From contig NC_083599.1 in assembly GCF_020882245.1 (NCBI RefSeq), positions 42,682,748 to 42,746,747 on the forward strand: a stretch of 64,000 nt of DNA. Reading direction: 5' to 3'. The notes below the pieces were generated by a model. That model was not told the origin of the DNA, ran no database searches, and saw only the letters and a program-made list of their open reading frames with translations. A program made the translations under genes and the position numbers. This document shows positions 11,383 to 23,199 of this stretch, piece by piece. Numbering within the stretch: the stretch's first letter is position 1; each line of letters starts with the position of its first letter. The DNA is from Rhopalosiphum padi (Eukaryota; Arthropoda; Insecta; Hemiptera; Aphididae).

Positions 11383-14186
11383 ATGGCGACACGTATATCC
11401 ATTATAGTGTTTATAACACTATTGGCTTACGTATGCAATACAGGAGCCTTTCCATCTAAACAACTTAACTGTCCAGAAGAATGCGATTGTCATTACTCCA
11501 GAATTAACTGGGTGACAGACTGTTCGAAAAGTAACTTGGTATCCATGCCATATAAAGAAATCGACAGAAATGTCTACGTACTTTATATGAACGGAAATCT
11601 CCTAAAAGAAATCGAACCGTTCCCAGCCAATATCAAACTTAGGACATTACAGTTGTCCGAAAACTTTTTAACGAAAATTCATAAAACAACGTTCGCTGGA
11701 CTTCGTTACTTAGTAGACATAAACTTGTCGTCTAACTTGATCAATTATATTGATCCTCAAGCATTTGTGTAAGTTTATTAGTTACCTACACATTTATTTA
11801 ATACATAGGTATCAAGGATTTCGCGTGTATACGTTTCTACAAAATATATTTAGTTAATAAAATGACACGAGCTCTTACTTCAGCTTTTAACTTCAATCGT
11901 ATTTAAATTAAATAAATTAAGTCACTGTTTCCGTGTTTGCTTATTCAAGGTCGATTATATTGTCAGCTGATATATTATATACGTACATTACATTTTTATG
12001 CGGACACACTAAACAAAAAAATATTATTATGAATGTTTTAATTATCTATTTAAATCAATCTTATCTTAAAATAGAATATTAAAAATGTTATATATTAGGT
12101 ATTTTATTTTTAATGTTCATTGTATGATTATTTGTGCATTGTCCGTAAACAAAAAGTAAAATTATTATTACGAGCTATTACAAAACTGTTGGTTTATTTT
12201 GTAATGATACAATTAATCTTTCAATAAAGATATACTTATATTTTTATTTTTTATTAAATAGGTTTATTCCGATATAAAATAATAAAGAATTAAAACTATG
12301 TCTACTTTACCTATTAAAACAGTTTTATTGTTTGCTTTAAAATGAGAAAGTATTTAAATATTCAAATATAATTATAAATTTAACACTTATTCGACATTTT
12401 TCATACTTGTTTCAGGGATAGCGCTGGATTGATTACGTTAGAATTACAAGGAAATCCATTGAAACAAGTTGAAGGTCCATTCTTAAACTCCAAGTCTTTG
12501 CTGAACCTATACCTGGCGAACAGTCATCTAACAAAATTATCACCGCATTTTTTCGCCAAAATCAGAGGTCTAAACAAACTTGATATTTCTGGAAACCCTC
12601 TTCATATCATTGAACCAGGCACATTTGATCCTCTTACAAGTTTAAAACATTTAATTCTAAATAACTGCAATCTTACACACATATCGAGCGTAGCTTTTAG
12701 TAGTCTCGGTGACCTGACGATATTGGAATTGGCTGGAAACAATCTTAAAAATCATGTTGACTGGACTTTAATACTGGGTAATTTAGGCAGATTGGAACAT
12801 CTCGATTTAAGGCAATCAGGTATATCAAATTTTCCCGACAATGTATTTTTCAAGAATAAATGGCTAAGAAGTCTAGTGTTGGCTGAAAATGAATTATCTT
12901 ATCTTGACGTGGCTACGACTTTGGGTCACAATTTAGTTCATTTAGATTTTCTAGACCTCAGTTATTGTCATTTAAAAGGACCTTTATCTAAAGACGCATT
13001 CGCTAATGCAACAAAATTACGTACCCTCATATTATCTGGAAACGATTTTTCTGCAGAAGATTTAGCAGTAGCTTTATCACCTTTATTAAAACTAGTGAAA
13101 CTTTCATTAAGTGACTGTGGATTGACCAAGTTGCCTGCTAACACTTTCCATAAATTTACTAAATTACATGAATTGGACATATCAAGAAATCCTTTAAGCA
13201 ATACCTTTACAGCACTTTTATCTCCGTTGGAATCATTGGAACATTTAGATATGGGTTACAGTAACTTGCAAAGAATATCCAAAACGACTTTCTCAAAGAT
13301 GTCTGCTCTAAAAACGCTTATTTTGTCTGGAAATAAACTTAAAAGCCAAGAATTAGGTGTATTTCAAAATCTTACGCGTTTAGAAATATTAGAGTTGAAT
13401 AATTGTGGATTAAGTCGTCTAAATGATATAGTGTTCTATGATAACTTTACATATCCAAACTTGGAAGAGTTAAGACTTTCAGGCAATCCTCTTCAAGTTC
13501 CCGAAGAAGGAGCAATACTGCCACCTCAATTATCAGGTTTAAAGAATTTGGACATGAGTAAATGTAATTTAAGTAATTTACCTATTGACGCTTTCACTAC
13601 AACGCCCAACATTAGCCAGTTGTTATTGAACGATAATAATTTAAAGAATGACGAAGAAGGGTCTATGAAGTTTTTAGAAACGCTGACTAGGTTGGAACAG
13701 TTGGACTTGAGTTTCAATAATATCACGGCAATCAATCCTGATAAATTCGGGTATAACTATCAACTTACGTCGTTACGACTGGTTGGTAACCCTTGGAAAT
13801 GCGATTGTTATGTTGTGGATATGTGGCAATGGGCAGCGTTGTCCACAGGAAACATAGACGTGTTGGTAGATTCCAGAAGACTGGAGTGCAATTTCGATCC
13901 CAAAAGCACGCCTATTAAGAAAGCCAAACTGACAAGACCCGGAAGTGAAATCACAACTAGTGTACAACGTACGTGGGTCTGGTATGTGGGCGAGGCGAAT
14001 TGTCCATACAGACCAGTGGCAGCAAGACCAGCCAGGATTGTTACCAGAGAAATTCACGAGTATCAGCCGATGTTGTCAGAAATTGAAACCGAAACGCAAA
14101 ACAAATGGTTACCTCTAATAAGCTTCTGCGCTATTTTGTTATTAGTTTCAGTAGTTATGATGATTGTGTTAGTAAAACGTAAATAA
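11383..14186 (+). CDS. Leucine-rich repeat membrane protein, copy A (2 coding exons)
   Basis: The coding exons are 11383-11768 and 12416-14186. The donor is GT|gtaagt and the acceptor is tttcag|GGAT, in phase 2, giving 718 residues. Residues 1-22 form a signal peptide. An LRR N-cap has Cys30, 34, 36 and 47. About 22 LRR units of 22-27 residues follow. A C-cap begins NPWKCDC at residue 587. A hydrophobic segment spans about 693-715 and is followed by only KRK. Such extracellular LRR proteins (chaoptin, connectin and LRR15-like) act in adhesion or recognition at the cell surface; the ligand here is unknown. From the fifth repeat on, units with a Cys or Ser at the asparagine-ladder position alternate with normal N-type units. 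An acceptor at 11355 suggests an upstream 5' UTR exon. GPI anchoring is an alternative to a membrane-spanning tail. The family is certain; the exact ortholog is not. Confidence 0.92.
11769..12415 (+). other. Intron of LRR gene A
   Basis: A 647-base intron with gtaagt and cag ends. The B counterpart (42924-43573) is 650 bases and differs at only about 15 sites by eye, which is closer than the coding exons are to each other. Confidence 0.9.
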
Positions 14187-14896
14187 AATCCAACAAAGAA
14201 AGACAAATGCATCTCATGTGATTATTCGCAAGAAGACAATGATGTGATGTAATTTAAAGGAACTAAAAATGTATCCCGTAAAACTATTATTTCAATCTTA
14301 AGCAAATATTTTCATTATTATAAAATATATTTATATATATATATATATAATTTTTTTTTCTAGTAACGCAACATATTTTACTATTTCTATACACCAAACA
14401 AACATTATAAAAATCATTAAATATAAACTTGGAATTTTGGAACTTTATCATTCTTTTAATTATGTTTAGATTATTATCCAATATTTGTGTTCCTAGCAGA
14501 AACGTTCCTAATGGTCGTAGGGTGCAGGAAACAGTCAATCAAAATCAATGTTTCTCACTTTTATATTTTCATTTCTAATGCAAGGTCATCCAGTGCAGGG
14601 TAATAGTAAATTTGCACATTTTTAAACGAACAATAGACTAGGTACTAATCGAGTTTCACTGTTTATGTTATTTTAATTATTATTCGAATTAACTGATCAA
14701 ATATGTATTGTATATTCTACTAGTCTAGTTATTAAGCTTTTAATGTTTTGTTTAGGTACGCTCTAGTGATGTTAGTCTTCGACCGTAATATATTATTATA
14801 ATCATGGTTTAGGATTATGGTACACCTATATTACTGTTCATTCAATTTAATAATTATAATAAAGATTATCAACTTAATAAAATTAAGATGTAGAAA

Positions 14897-14902
14897 AATA
14901 AA
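14897..14902 (+). terminator. Candidate poly(A) signal of LRR gene A
   Basis: An aataaa hexamer about 710 bases after the stop codon. The same hexamer and flanks sit 27 bases after the stop in copy B (45191-45196) because of a deletion. Another aataaa overlaps the stop codon itself at 14182-14187 but seems too close to the coding end to be the main signal. Confidence 0.45.
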
Positions 14903-15072
14903 TATTCTTTATTCTTTTTATGCTAAATGTATCTATTAAATGGAATATATATCTTATAATAGTATAATAATTTTTAACTATATTTCATACCATATTTTTG
15001 GTCCTATTGTTATTTTCCCTAATGAGCTTTATCATTTTAACAGAACAATTAAACATTTAAATTTAAAGACTA

Positions 15073-15672
15073 CAGTGGCGTGTTTACAATGTAGGCCTAC
15101 TAGGCCTGAGCTTACCCAATTTTTATTTGACTGTTTAATTTTTTTTTTATCTAAAATAAAAATGTTTACTATTAATATTATTAATGTTTATTATTGAATA
15201 TTATTATCATACCCATATCCCATGTGATAGGACATATCTTCCCTTATAGTTATAAACAATATAAACATACTTATACACAGTGTGTATTATTTTTAAAATA
15301 TAATTTTTGATATTAAGTTTATGAAAAAATGTTTAAGATTATAAACAATATAAAATATTTTTCTTAACAAATTATGTATTATCGTTTATTTTTATAGAAT
15401 CATTATTTAGTATACTATGTTTAAAATCTAAGAAATATATGCTATTTTCATAAAAAAAATAGATATAGACAATTTCAACTCTTTTGTGGCACGGGTTTAC
15501 CTTGTTCAATTCACATGGAACTTCTTGTACATCGCTTTTAAGTGTATTGAAATATTATTAAAAAATATAATTTAAGAAAAGACATAATTAGAAATTCATA
15601 CCTAATAGACTAGGACCACCCTAATACACACTACATAACAAAACTGGCTAGACAGTACTGGATACGCCACTG
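15073..15672. mobile_element. TA-flanked MITE with cagtggcg ends
   Basis: The left end is cagtggcgtg and the right end is tacgccactg. TA lies immediately outside both ends (15071-15072 and 15673-15674). The interior is AT-rich and non-coding. The left ~140 bases survive in copy B from 45365, where a deletion removes the rest, so this insertion predates the duplication. A TA target suggests Tc1/mariner-like mobilisation; the short TIR leaves this uncertain. Confidence 0.55.
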
Positions 15673-16299
15673 TAAAAACAGTTAGATATTTACATTTTAA
15701 TTATTGTGTACTATTATTATTTACTATACTTAATGATTATTAATCATATAAGATATAACCACAATGTGCTTTAGTTTTTAAATTTATTTTATAACTCGTA
15801 CAATTTTTTTTTAATTTTAAAGAAAAAACATATTTTACATACATATTACAATAGTAGGAAATCATATAATTTTTTACGTAGCATTATACGTATGACTAAA
15901 ATAAAAAACGTATCAAATATGTATTTGCGAATATAGGGACAAATAGACATAGCTGTTTGGACGTGGGGACAATTGGACCTAAAAATATGTATAAAGAATA
16001 TAAATAATATTATAATAGATCATCATCAAAATTAAATTAGTCTAACCTAAAAATTGTTCAAATGTATGACACTAGAACTAAAATATCATTTTTACGCGGA
16101 ATCCCTCAAAATATTTCTCTGCATTAAGGTGCAGCATCGCTACGGTTGTTATTAAATTTAAGGGACAACATTTAGGCAATTCATAATCTCGTCTTAGCCG
16201 CCCGAGATCTATGTGTTAGTTGTAAATGATAATTAGTGTAAGTGAAATGCAATGCGGATACCGGCTGGAGTCACCAACGGTTGCCACTTTCGTACGCGC

Positions 16300-17600
16300 A
16301 CGCACATGGCAATTACTCGATAACAATAAAATTGCAATAAACGAATTTTACGACAACAAGGTAACTTATTGATTTGACAAAATTAAAGTTAGTTAACGTT
16401 GTCTGATCTAACAGATAAATATGCAAGTACATTATTATTTATTACTTACCTATGTGTGATATATCATATTTTGATGACTTTTTCTTATACCATACGGAAT
16501 ATAATTAAAGTTAAAAGTTTTAAATAAAATAATAATAATTCAAAATATGTATAGTTAAACTTGATTAATAATTAGTTATTCTATTATTAACATTTTAAAT
16601 CATAGTTATTTATTTCATCAGAAATATTATTATATTATAAGTATATATGTATAAATTATAATCTATAACAAATTTGTTGTCGATTACGTCCACACGGAAG
16701 ACAGCGTTGCCAAACATTTTCTTTGATGTTCGTTCAAATACCGCATGTTGAGCGAACATTTAAAAACATGTACAGACTAGGGGAAACGTTATCAACAAAC
16801 ATGTTCGACAACAATGTTTGTCCTTGTGTGGACCCAACCACAGGCAACGACGACGCGATACCGTCGACTCTTCTTCCACGCCACAAAGGCACAGGGTGGG
16901 ACGGGAAGAAAAGTCGATCCGGACGAGTACCGGCCGCCGGCCGTCTCACTCTCATCTTGCGCGAACCGTCTTAAAGTCGACAACGGCGACAATGTATCCA
17001 AGTCGTAATACCACGTAAAGCATAATTGTGTATTCTCTTTTATGTCGTCAACAACACTTGACATAGTGACATTTGACAACTGGCTATTGTGTACCGTTGT
17101 TTATCATCAATACAAATACATCGAACGAATAGTGAATTCGTGTTGTTCTTTTATCCTGACCAGTCAGACCGAGCACCTACCACCGTAGCCGTGTCAAAAT
17201 GGCTCCACGAACAGGAATCGCCCAGTCGGCGTAAAGGTGATTTTTTTTCACGCTGACACATACCTCGGATTAGTTGCTTATATTATATTAGTATTAAGCT
17301 ATTTAACCAGGATTGTGTTTTCCGGTTAGCTAGGATTATTACACATCAATAAGTAATCTGGTACGGAGGAGGAATTCCGCACAACCGAAAATAACCGTGA
17401 AACCAATGCCGTAATTAGACTACTTGTGTCTCGTATGCAAACCAAAATCTAGAGGCCCTAGTGGACGTGTTATACATCTTTTCCAACTTTTTTCAAAAAT
17501 GTTTTATTTTATTTGGTGGGAAGGGGGGTTAGCGCTATCTAAAAATTTAGTTACAATAAATTTTATACTATAATAACAAACAATTTACTCTAACTAAACC
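16300..17600. repeat. Near-identical tract shared by copies A and B
   Basis: Compared with about 46350-47640, only around six substitutions are seen in ~1.3 kb, against about 4% difference in the LRR coding exons. A GC-richer island (16690-17230) lies inside. Overlapping open frames on both strands of the island have no recognisable domain, so no gene is called. The short frame at 17199 starting ATGGCTCCACGAAC ends after 11 codons. Confidence 0.7.
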
Positions 17601-17805
17601 ACAATATAGGACAATATAGGTATCAACACTTATTTCATACAATGACATTTGACAAAAATTACAACTTTAATAATATAATCATCAAAATTATATAATACAC
17701 AGAGAACATTTATAAATAAATATTGTATTTCAAAACTACCTGTTTGTACGTCAATTGTTTGAGAATTATAATTATTAAATTTAAACAATACTAAAATAAA
17801 TGTAA

Positions 17806-18438
17806 TCATTTAAAATAATTCATTTTTCTGACCTTTAAATTAGCGAAATTATCAATAATTGAATCTATATCGATCCGTGAAGTATGAAGCTTTTCAATAT
17901 TTAATAAAGCAATATTAGTTAACCGATCTTGTGATGTTGCGTTACGTAGATAAATTTTAATAAACTTAAGTTTTGAAAATGAACGCTCCGCTTAAGCCGA
18001 TGTCACTGGCAGGTACGTATACAAAAAAATTTCGGGGCGGTGGTGGGGGGTGGGCGTTTACAAAATATAGCAATACAAATTGTGTCACAACAATATAATA
18101 AAACAATTTTTCCTCGTTACTCGACATTGTTTCGGGGGGGGGGGAGGTTTGGGTTGAACCCGAAACTCCCCCCCTCCGGTATACGTGCCTGGTCACCTGA
18201 ATAGTCATAAATATACAACAACTTGTAAAAATATCAGGAAATATAATCGATAAATCATTACTAAGTATATATTCGGATAGTTTTTGAATAAGCTCTTTTT
18301 TAATAAATCTTCACCTCTAAAATTAGATATTAAAAAAATGTTCAATGATAAAATTTGTCGTGTGAAATCTGAGTTGGTATCATCTGTGTATTTCACGGTG
18401 AAATGGCTATGAACCTGTGGGAAGTAATTATATAACAT
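17806..18438 (-). pseudogene. hAT transposase remnant (ZMYM1-like), copy A
   Basis: On the minus strand, 17988-17806 reads as 60 codons plus a stop. It begins ERSFSKLKFIK and continues with a conserved SQDRLTNIALLNIE block and IDIDSIIDNFA. This is the C-terminal dimerisation region of hAT transposases of the ZMYM1-like type. An in-frame stop lies just before it, where the family normally has SAERSF. The upstream part of the gene survives as a separate fragment at 18438-18205. The two parts are split by a small element at 18010-18191. The usual function is cut-and-paste transposition in the nucleus; this copy is dead. Confidence 0.82.
18010..18191. mobile_element. Small hAT-like MITE nested in the transposase remnant
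   Basis: The ends are caggtacgtatac and gtatacgtgcctg, a 13-base inverted repeat with one mismatch. The interior has long G and C runs. The flanks gtcactgg and gtcacctg match at six of eight bases, consistent with an aged 8-base duplication. Copy B carries the same insertion at 48096-48175 with an internal deletion. Confidence 0.75.
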
Positions 18439-18882
18439 AATACCGCCCCGTCAAACACTTGCCTTTTGTGCCGTGGCATTAACGCCGATTACGGCACATC
18501 GTACAGGTGAGAATAACTTTGAAACCGGTATCGCCGAGAGCATTGACCTAATTACGGTATATTTGGAACTCGCCGGCGACGTTGTGAGCATCTGATTATC
18601 GTTTACGTGAACATAAACGTAAACAAATTGGTTCCATTAACAAGACTCGCGTTTACGAGGACGCTTCAATTCCGTGCAACCGTTGGTCCCTTAGGATTAA
18701 CGAAAAGTACGGGAGAGTACACGATGACCATGCCGGTAGGTAGGGAAGCTGGTGTGCTACAATGACTGACCATGCACCAGAGGGAGAACACACTTATTTA
18801 ACACCGTTGCGAATCAATTGGGAATGTGAAAACAAAGGGCGTATATCGATTGCGCCGAAATGACCTTTTTGCATGTAAATAA

Positions 18883-19360
18883 TCTATTGATTCCGCTGGC
18901 TATCGATCTTTTTTATTTATTGATTTCGCCGGTTAATATTTATAAATTATTTATTTTAATAAAAACAAAATATAAAAGACTTAAATTAGTATAAAATTTG
19001 AAGACTATTTAAATAAAAAATTTGATAGATTTAAGTATATAAAACTGGCATCAAAGCACTATTTTGAAAAATAAATAAATTATAATATTATTAAATTTAA
19101 ATTGTTATTTTCTATTATTTATTTTATTTTTCTTAAATTATTTTTGCTTTTTTGACGTTAACTAAAAAACATATTATTTTACTATTTTAATACATTTTAC
19201 TTACGAGAATGTTTGAATTGTTTTTTGAAATATTTATATTTTAATTTAAATACAATATGGTAAACTGGGTGTATCTTATACCTATACTGGCTATACTATT
19301 GATTAAAAAAAGTACAGTCAGTGGAATCAATATAAACAAATAACCGGCAGAATCGATAAA
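18883..19360. mobile_element. Foldback element with gattccgccggctat arms, copy A
   Basis: The left arm has ttgattccgctggctatcga, then ttttttatttattgatttc and gccgg. The right arm is its inverse (ccggcagaatcgataaa, ggaatcaatataaac). The B copy at 48753-49292 has longer and cleaner arms, so A has lost part of the repeats. The interior is AT-rich and non-coding. Confidence 0.6.
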
Positions 19361-19469
19361 ACCCCGAAAACAAACGCTGCTACAAACGAACAACACAAAA
19401 TAGTTTGAGGCATGTTTGTTGGTACTTGAGGCGAGCAGCGTTTCTTTACGGAACCGCGTAGTATAACCG

Positions 19470-20140
19470 CACAACAGCCACACGACTATTCAGTCCCGCA
19501 GTCCCGCGGTAACCCGTCCAACAGTCAACTGCAGTGGCGGCGCCAAATATTTTTTATTGACGATACGGCGCGAAATTTTTTTCTGATGGTGCATTTATGT
19601 ATGACTACTCGTGCGCCCATTAATTTGTTTATATCATATTATTTTCAGGAAAGTATTGCAAAAAAGTTTTGAGTATAGTAAGTATCTATAATAATATTTC
19701 TAAATAAATAATAAAAAAATATACTTAGTTTATTATTATCACAAATGTACTTCAGTAAAACTTCAAACTTCCTCCGTTTTCTACTACATATTAATAATAT
19801 GTAACAATACATAACTTTTTATTTTTTAATGTATGGGATTTTAGAAAGTGTGCCGTTTATATAAACTCTATTAAGTATAATTTTTTTCTAAATGTTTAAA
19901 ATAAGTATATTTAATTTGAATATAACAGTCAAACTTAAAATAATATAACTATATCTAAAAAGTCATTAAAGTAATTAATACTATTTTATATATTAATAAT
20001 GATAGATATATTACAATTTCTTTATTTATTTACATATTTTTAACATTAAATTATAGCGGGGGGGGGGCAATTGAGGGGCAAAATATAATGTTTGGAGGGG
20101 CACTAGCCCACCCTGGCCCTCGTGTAGCGCCTAACCAAGT
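19470..20140. mobile_element. Possible degenerate hAT-like element
   Basis: The left part contains cagtggcggcgccaa at about 19533. The right part has a run of G, gaggggcactagcccaccc and tggccctcgtgtagcgcc, which resembles an eroded hAT end. No duplication could be defined. Copy B has lost the left ~350 bases (joined at about 49410) and keeps the right part. Confidence 0.35.
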
Positions 20141-20654
20141 CGGGTAGGTCGACGATGCAGGCGGCTCTCAACCGGTATTTAAGCCAAGAACTCTATGAAC
20201 AATGTCTATTATGAATTATTTAGCTGAACTTATCAAGAGCCTAAATGAAAAATAACTTTAAAGTTTGAAGTTGAAGTGTTATTATGTAAAGCGTTAAACA
20301 ATGATATTCAAGTAGTTAAAATTTCAATAGTCTTTATTACATAAAGGTGTAATTTCATAGTCTACTGAAAAATCAGTAATTGAAATTGATAAATATTTGA
20401 ACAAGTACTATTAAAATGTATTTAAAATTATGATTATTTACTTACTTACCTAAAGCAATGATGATTTAAAACTTTAACTTTTTTTTATTAATATATACAA
20501 TTTTAAATTGATTTTATAATTTTAACATATTGACATTTTGTTTAAATTAGACAATCCAACTTGATATAACATAATGAAACTAATAGAAACAGTGTATTAT
20601 AAATTAAAGTCAAAAACGTAGTACATGAAATATGGATGGTGAATCTGTAGCACG

Positions 20655-21099
20655 TGACGCGGCCCCGCGCAACGACCGTTTGAATTCAAACTACATTTGC
20701 GCGAAAAGCCGCGTAATGACCTCTCTCTCAGCCACTAGTCGACGGCGGATGACACCAACGCGTGACAAACCGCGTCGGAACGTCGGACCCGACGCGACCG
20801 TGAACCGGCCCTAGGCTAATTAGTCTAAACCTCCGCACCGTACGCGTACAATAACGGATCGCCGTACTGTGCCCCTCTTCTCAACTCACCACCACTAGCT
20901 TTGCCGAACACTAATAGTTTTTTTTGTGTTTTTTTTTACGCCTTCCACCGAGGTCAATAAAGCACCATTTTTGCCCCCGCATACCTTTGTGTTTTTTTTT
21001 TGTTTTACCCGCTACACCTTTTCCCCTGTCCCAAGTGCACCGTTCACCAACTCCGACGCTACCTCATCACCACACCGTGACAACAACAGGTACGCGTCA
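20655..21099. mobile_element. GC-rich 445-base insertion, A only
   Basis: The ends read tgacgcg and cgcgtca, a 7-base inverted repeat. CACG lies on both sides (20651-20654 and 21100-21103). Copy B has the uninterrupted site as CATG at 51241-51244. The GC content is clearly above the flanks. No coding domain is visible. A 4-base duplication with short TIRs does not clearly match one superfamily. Confidence 0.55.
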
Positions 21100-21640
21100 C
21101 ACGTGTCCCAAAAATTTAAATACTTAATACTTTATACTTTAGGTACTTACAACATTATCAAACAAAATTAATAAATAATAATGTATTATTATTTATTTTA
21201 AAATTAAATACATACATTATACATTTACTAAATAAAACAATAAATAAATTTAAAGTAATACCTACATTTTTTCTTATTTTTCTTATAATATATTTTATAG
21301 TTAAATAACACGCAGGAGATAATAAGGTAATTTTTTGCACAAAACGTTAAAAAAATTAGCTATCCCTGACATAAAATGACTAAATGGACCATTTGCATTT
21401 TACATTTATTAATTATTTTAACATTGAAGTAATTCTAAAATTAAAATAGCATAAAGGAAATAAATTAAACACAATTTAATAATATATTAATTTTTTAATT
21501 ATTTGCCAAGAGAAATAAAGCCAACACAAATATTTTAAATACACATTATTATAATAAGTACAAATAATTTATAACTTGTTAGAAAAATCAAGGATTATTT
21601 TTGAATGTAATAGTGGAATAGCTTTAAGTACATATGTGAT

Positions 21641-22409
21641 CTAGTTTGATGATTGATGTTGATCATGTGAATGACTTGATTTAATAGTTTCTTTACAATT
21701 AATTGTATTAATTATTTGAGTGACTTCATAGACAACATCAGGAAATGGCGTTTTAATTTGAACCTTTAAATATAAACATCAAAATAAATATGTATTCAAT
21801 ATTAAAAATAGGTATGACTTACAGGGATAATAATGTTTGTATTTGATATATTTCTAAATTTAGTATCTAAATTATTCCATAAAATCTAATTTCGAATATA
21901 AATACTAATAATATTATTTTAAAGTTCATCACAGATGATTTAAAATTAATGCAATTCCTCAGTGTTTGTTAGGAAAATAATTATATATGTTTATTACTTT
22001 ATTATAAGGTATAGCACTGGCACAAACTAAAGCAGGATTGCGTGAAAAAGAGATCATTAGTTATTAGTTATTGGCCATAACTATTTATTCATTAAATGTT
22101 TAAAGTTATAATTGTTCATATATGCAATCTGCCTCTAGTATTTTAATATTAATGTTTTAACAATTACATAAATAATATAATTTAAAAAATATTTATGTAC
22201 TTAAATTATACATTACCCTGTTTTCTTAATAAACATTGAGGTTTTGGCGCCCAAAAATGCTGTTGATGAATTGTTCTTTGTCCTTGATTGTCGTTTTGTA
22301 TTGGAGTAGATATTCCAACACTCATTATGGGCCAATCCTGGCATTCATTTTCGTCATCTAGAAGAAGTTTCTTGAACCACCATCGCAAAGGGACAAGAGA
22401 GTAACCCAT
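21641..22409 (-). CDS. Small spliced gene of unknown function (4 exons, 135 aa)
   Basis: The proposed exons on the minus strand are 22409-22217, 22026-21998, 21885-21823 and 21763-21641. They total 408 bases, exactly 136 codons ending in TAG. Donors are CAGG|gtaatg, AAA|gtaata and CCT|gtaagt; acceptors are gctttag, gaaattag and atttaaag. Phases (1, 0, 0) fit throughout and no internal stop occurs. Introns are 190, 112 and 59 bases. The product starts MGYSLVPLRWWFKK, contains an acidic LLLDDENECQDW stretch and ends in a His/Ser/Gln-rich tail. It has no signal peptide or membrane segment. No family was recognised. The 29-base second exon and its weak donor are the least certain parts. Copy B lacks the whole gene. 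Confidence 0.5.
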
Positions 22410-22419
22410 TTTAAATTAT

Positions 22420-23199
22420 TCTAATAAAATAATAGTTTCAGTGAATTATATGTATTAATTAATTAATTACTAACAATTTATTTTATCACAGTTATGAAAT
22501 AATATACAATTTGTTATTTAATTTATCTTATGCGTTATTGATAGTAATGATAGTATGATAAGTCCATAATCGTTGATGCTAGGTTATAGAACATTGATTT
22601 TTTATTTAGATTTGGTTGATTCGGGATTATAAGTGTAGTATGAAAATTTAGATATTTTAGTGGCTCTAAGAGAGCACGTTATTTTATAACCAAAACATGC
22701 ACAATATAAAAATATGGTATAGGTAATGTAATGAAAATATATACCGGGTAACAATGGGATGGACAGTTAGCCTAATATAGTAATATATATATTATTTATA
22801 TTACCTTCTCCTACAGGAGTAATTATTATCAAATGGTTCGTAAATTTCTATTACATTAGAGTTCCACTATAAAGCAAACCTTGTTAATCGTATGTGTAGC
22901 TGAATTTTAGTTCAATGGTGTATAAATGATTTGATAATGTAACTTCTTACCTGTTGTAAACTTTCAAATTCTTTACTTATTCTGCAGTGCATTGATTATT
23001 AATTTTTAGTAATATATAAGAATAGAAATTGTATATTCGTAATAAATGAAAACTTTTTTGTTAAAACAAATAATTAACACTGACGATTTGAGCTTATAGG
23101 CCTTCAAAATATGACAAATCAGTTCGAGCTAGCGACCGATAATCTGTTGGGAGAGATGTTTTTATGCTTTTTTTGGGAGTTCAAATCGTCCCTAGTATG
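22420..23199. other. Non-coding spacer upstream of repeat unit R1
   Basis: AT-rich with no gene. From about 22707 it is again collinear with copy B (about 51508 onward), including the shared words ttctcctacaggagtaatta and cgataatctgttgggagaga. Confidence 0.6.

Larger units (their letters stand above)
7320..21270. repeat. Segmental duplication, copy A main part (LRR unit)
   Basis: This block is collinear with 40495-51392 in copy B. It contains the membrane-type LRR gene and its upstream region. The main differences from B are A-only stretches at 7982-8752 (hAT element), 9375-9471, about 9899-10995, about 14040-14884, about 15206-16168, about 19470-19815 and 20655-21099. B-only stretches lie at 45563-46295 and about 49935-50930. 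Confidence 0.9.

Noticed and set aside
14182..14187. Poly(A) hexamer overlapping the LRR A stop codon
   Set aside because: It lies too close to the coding end to be the likely main signal. The shared hexamer at 14897 is a better candidate.
16723..17079. Overlapping frames on both strands in the GC-rich island
   Set aside because: A/B identity is too high to test coding constraint, several frames overlap and none shows a domain.
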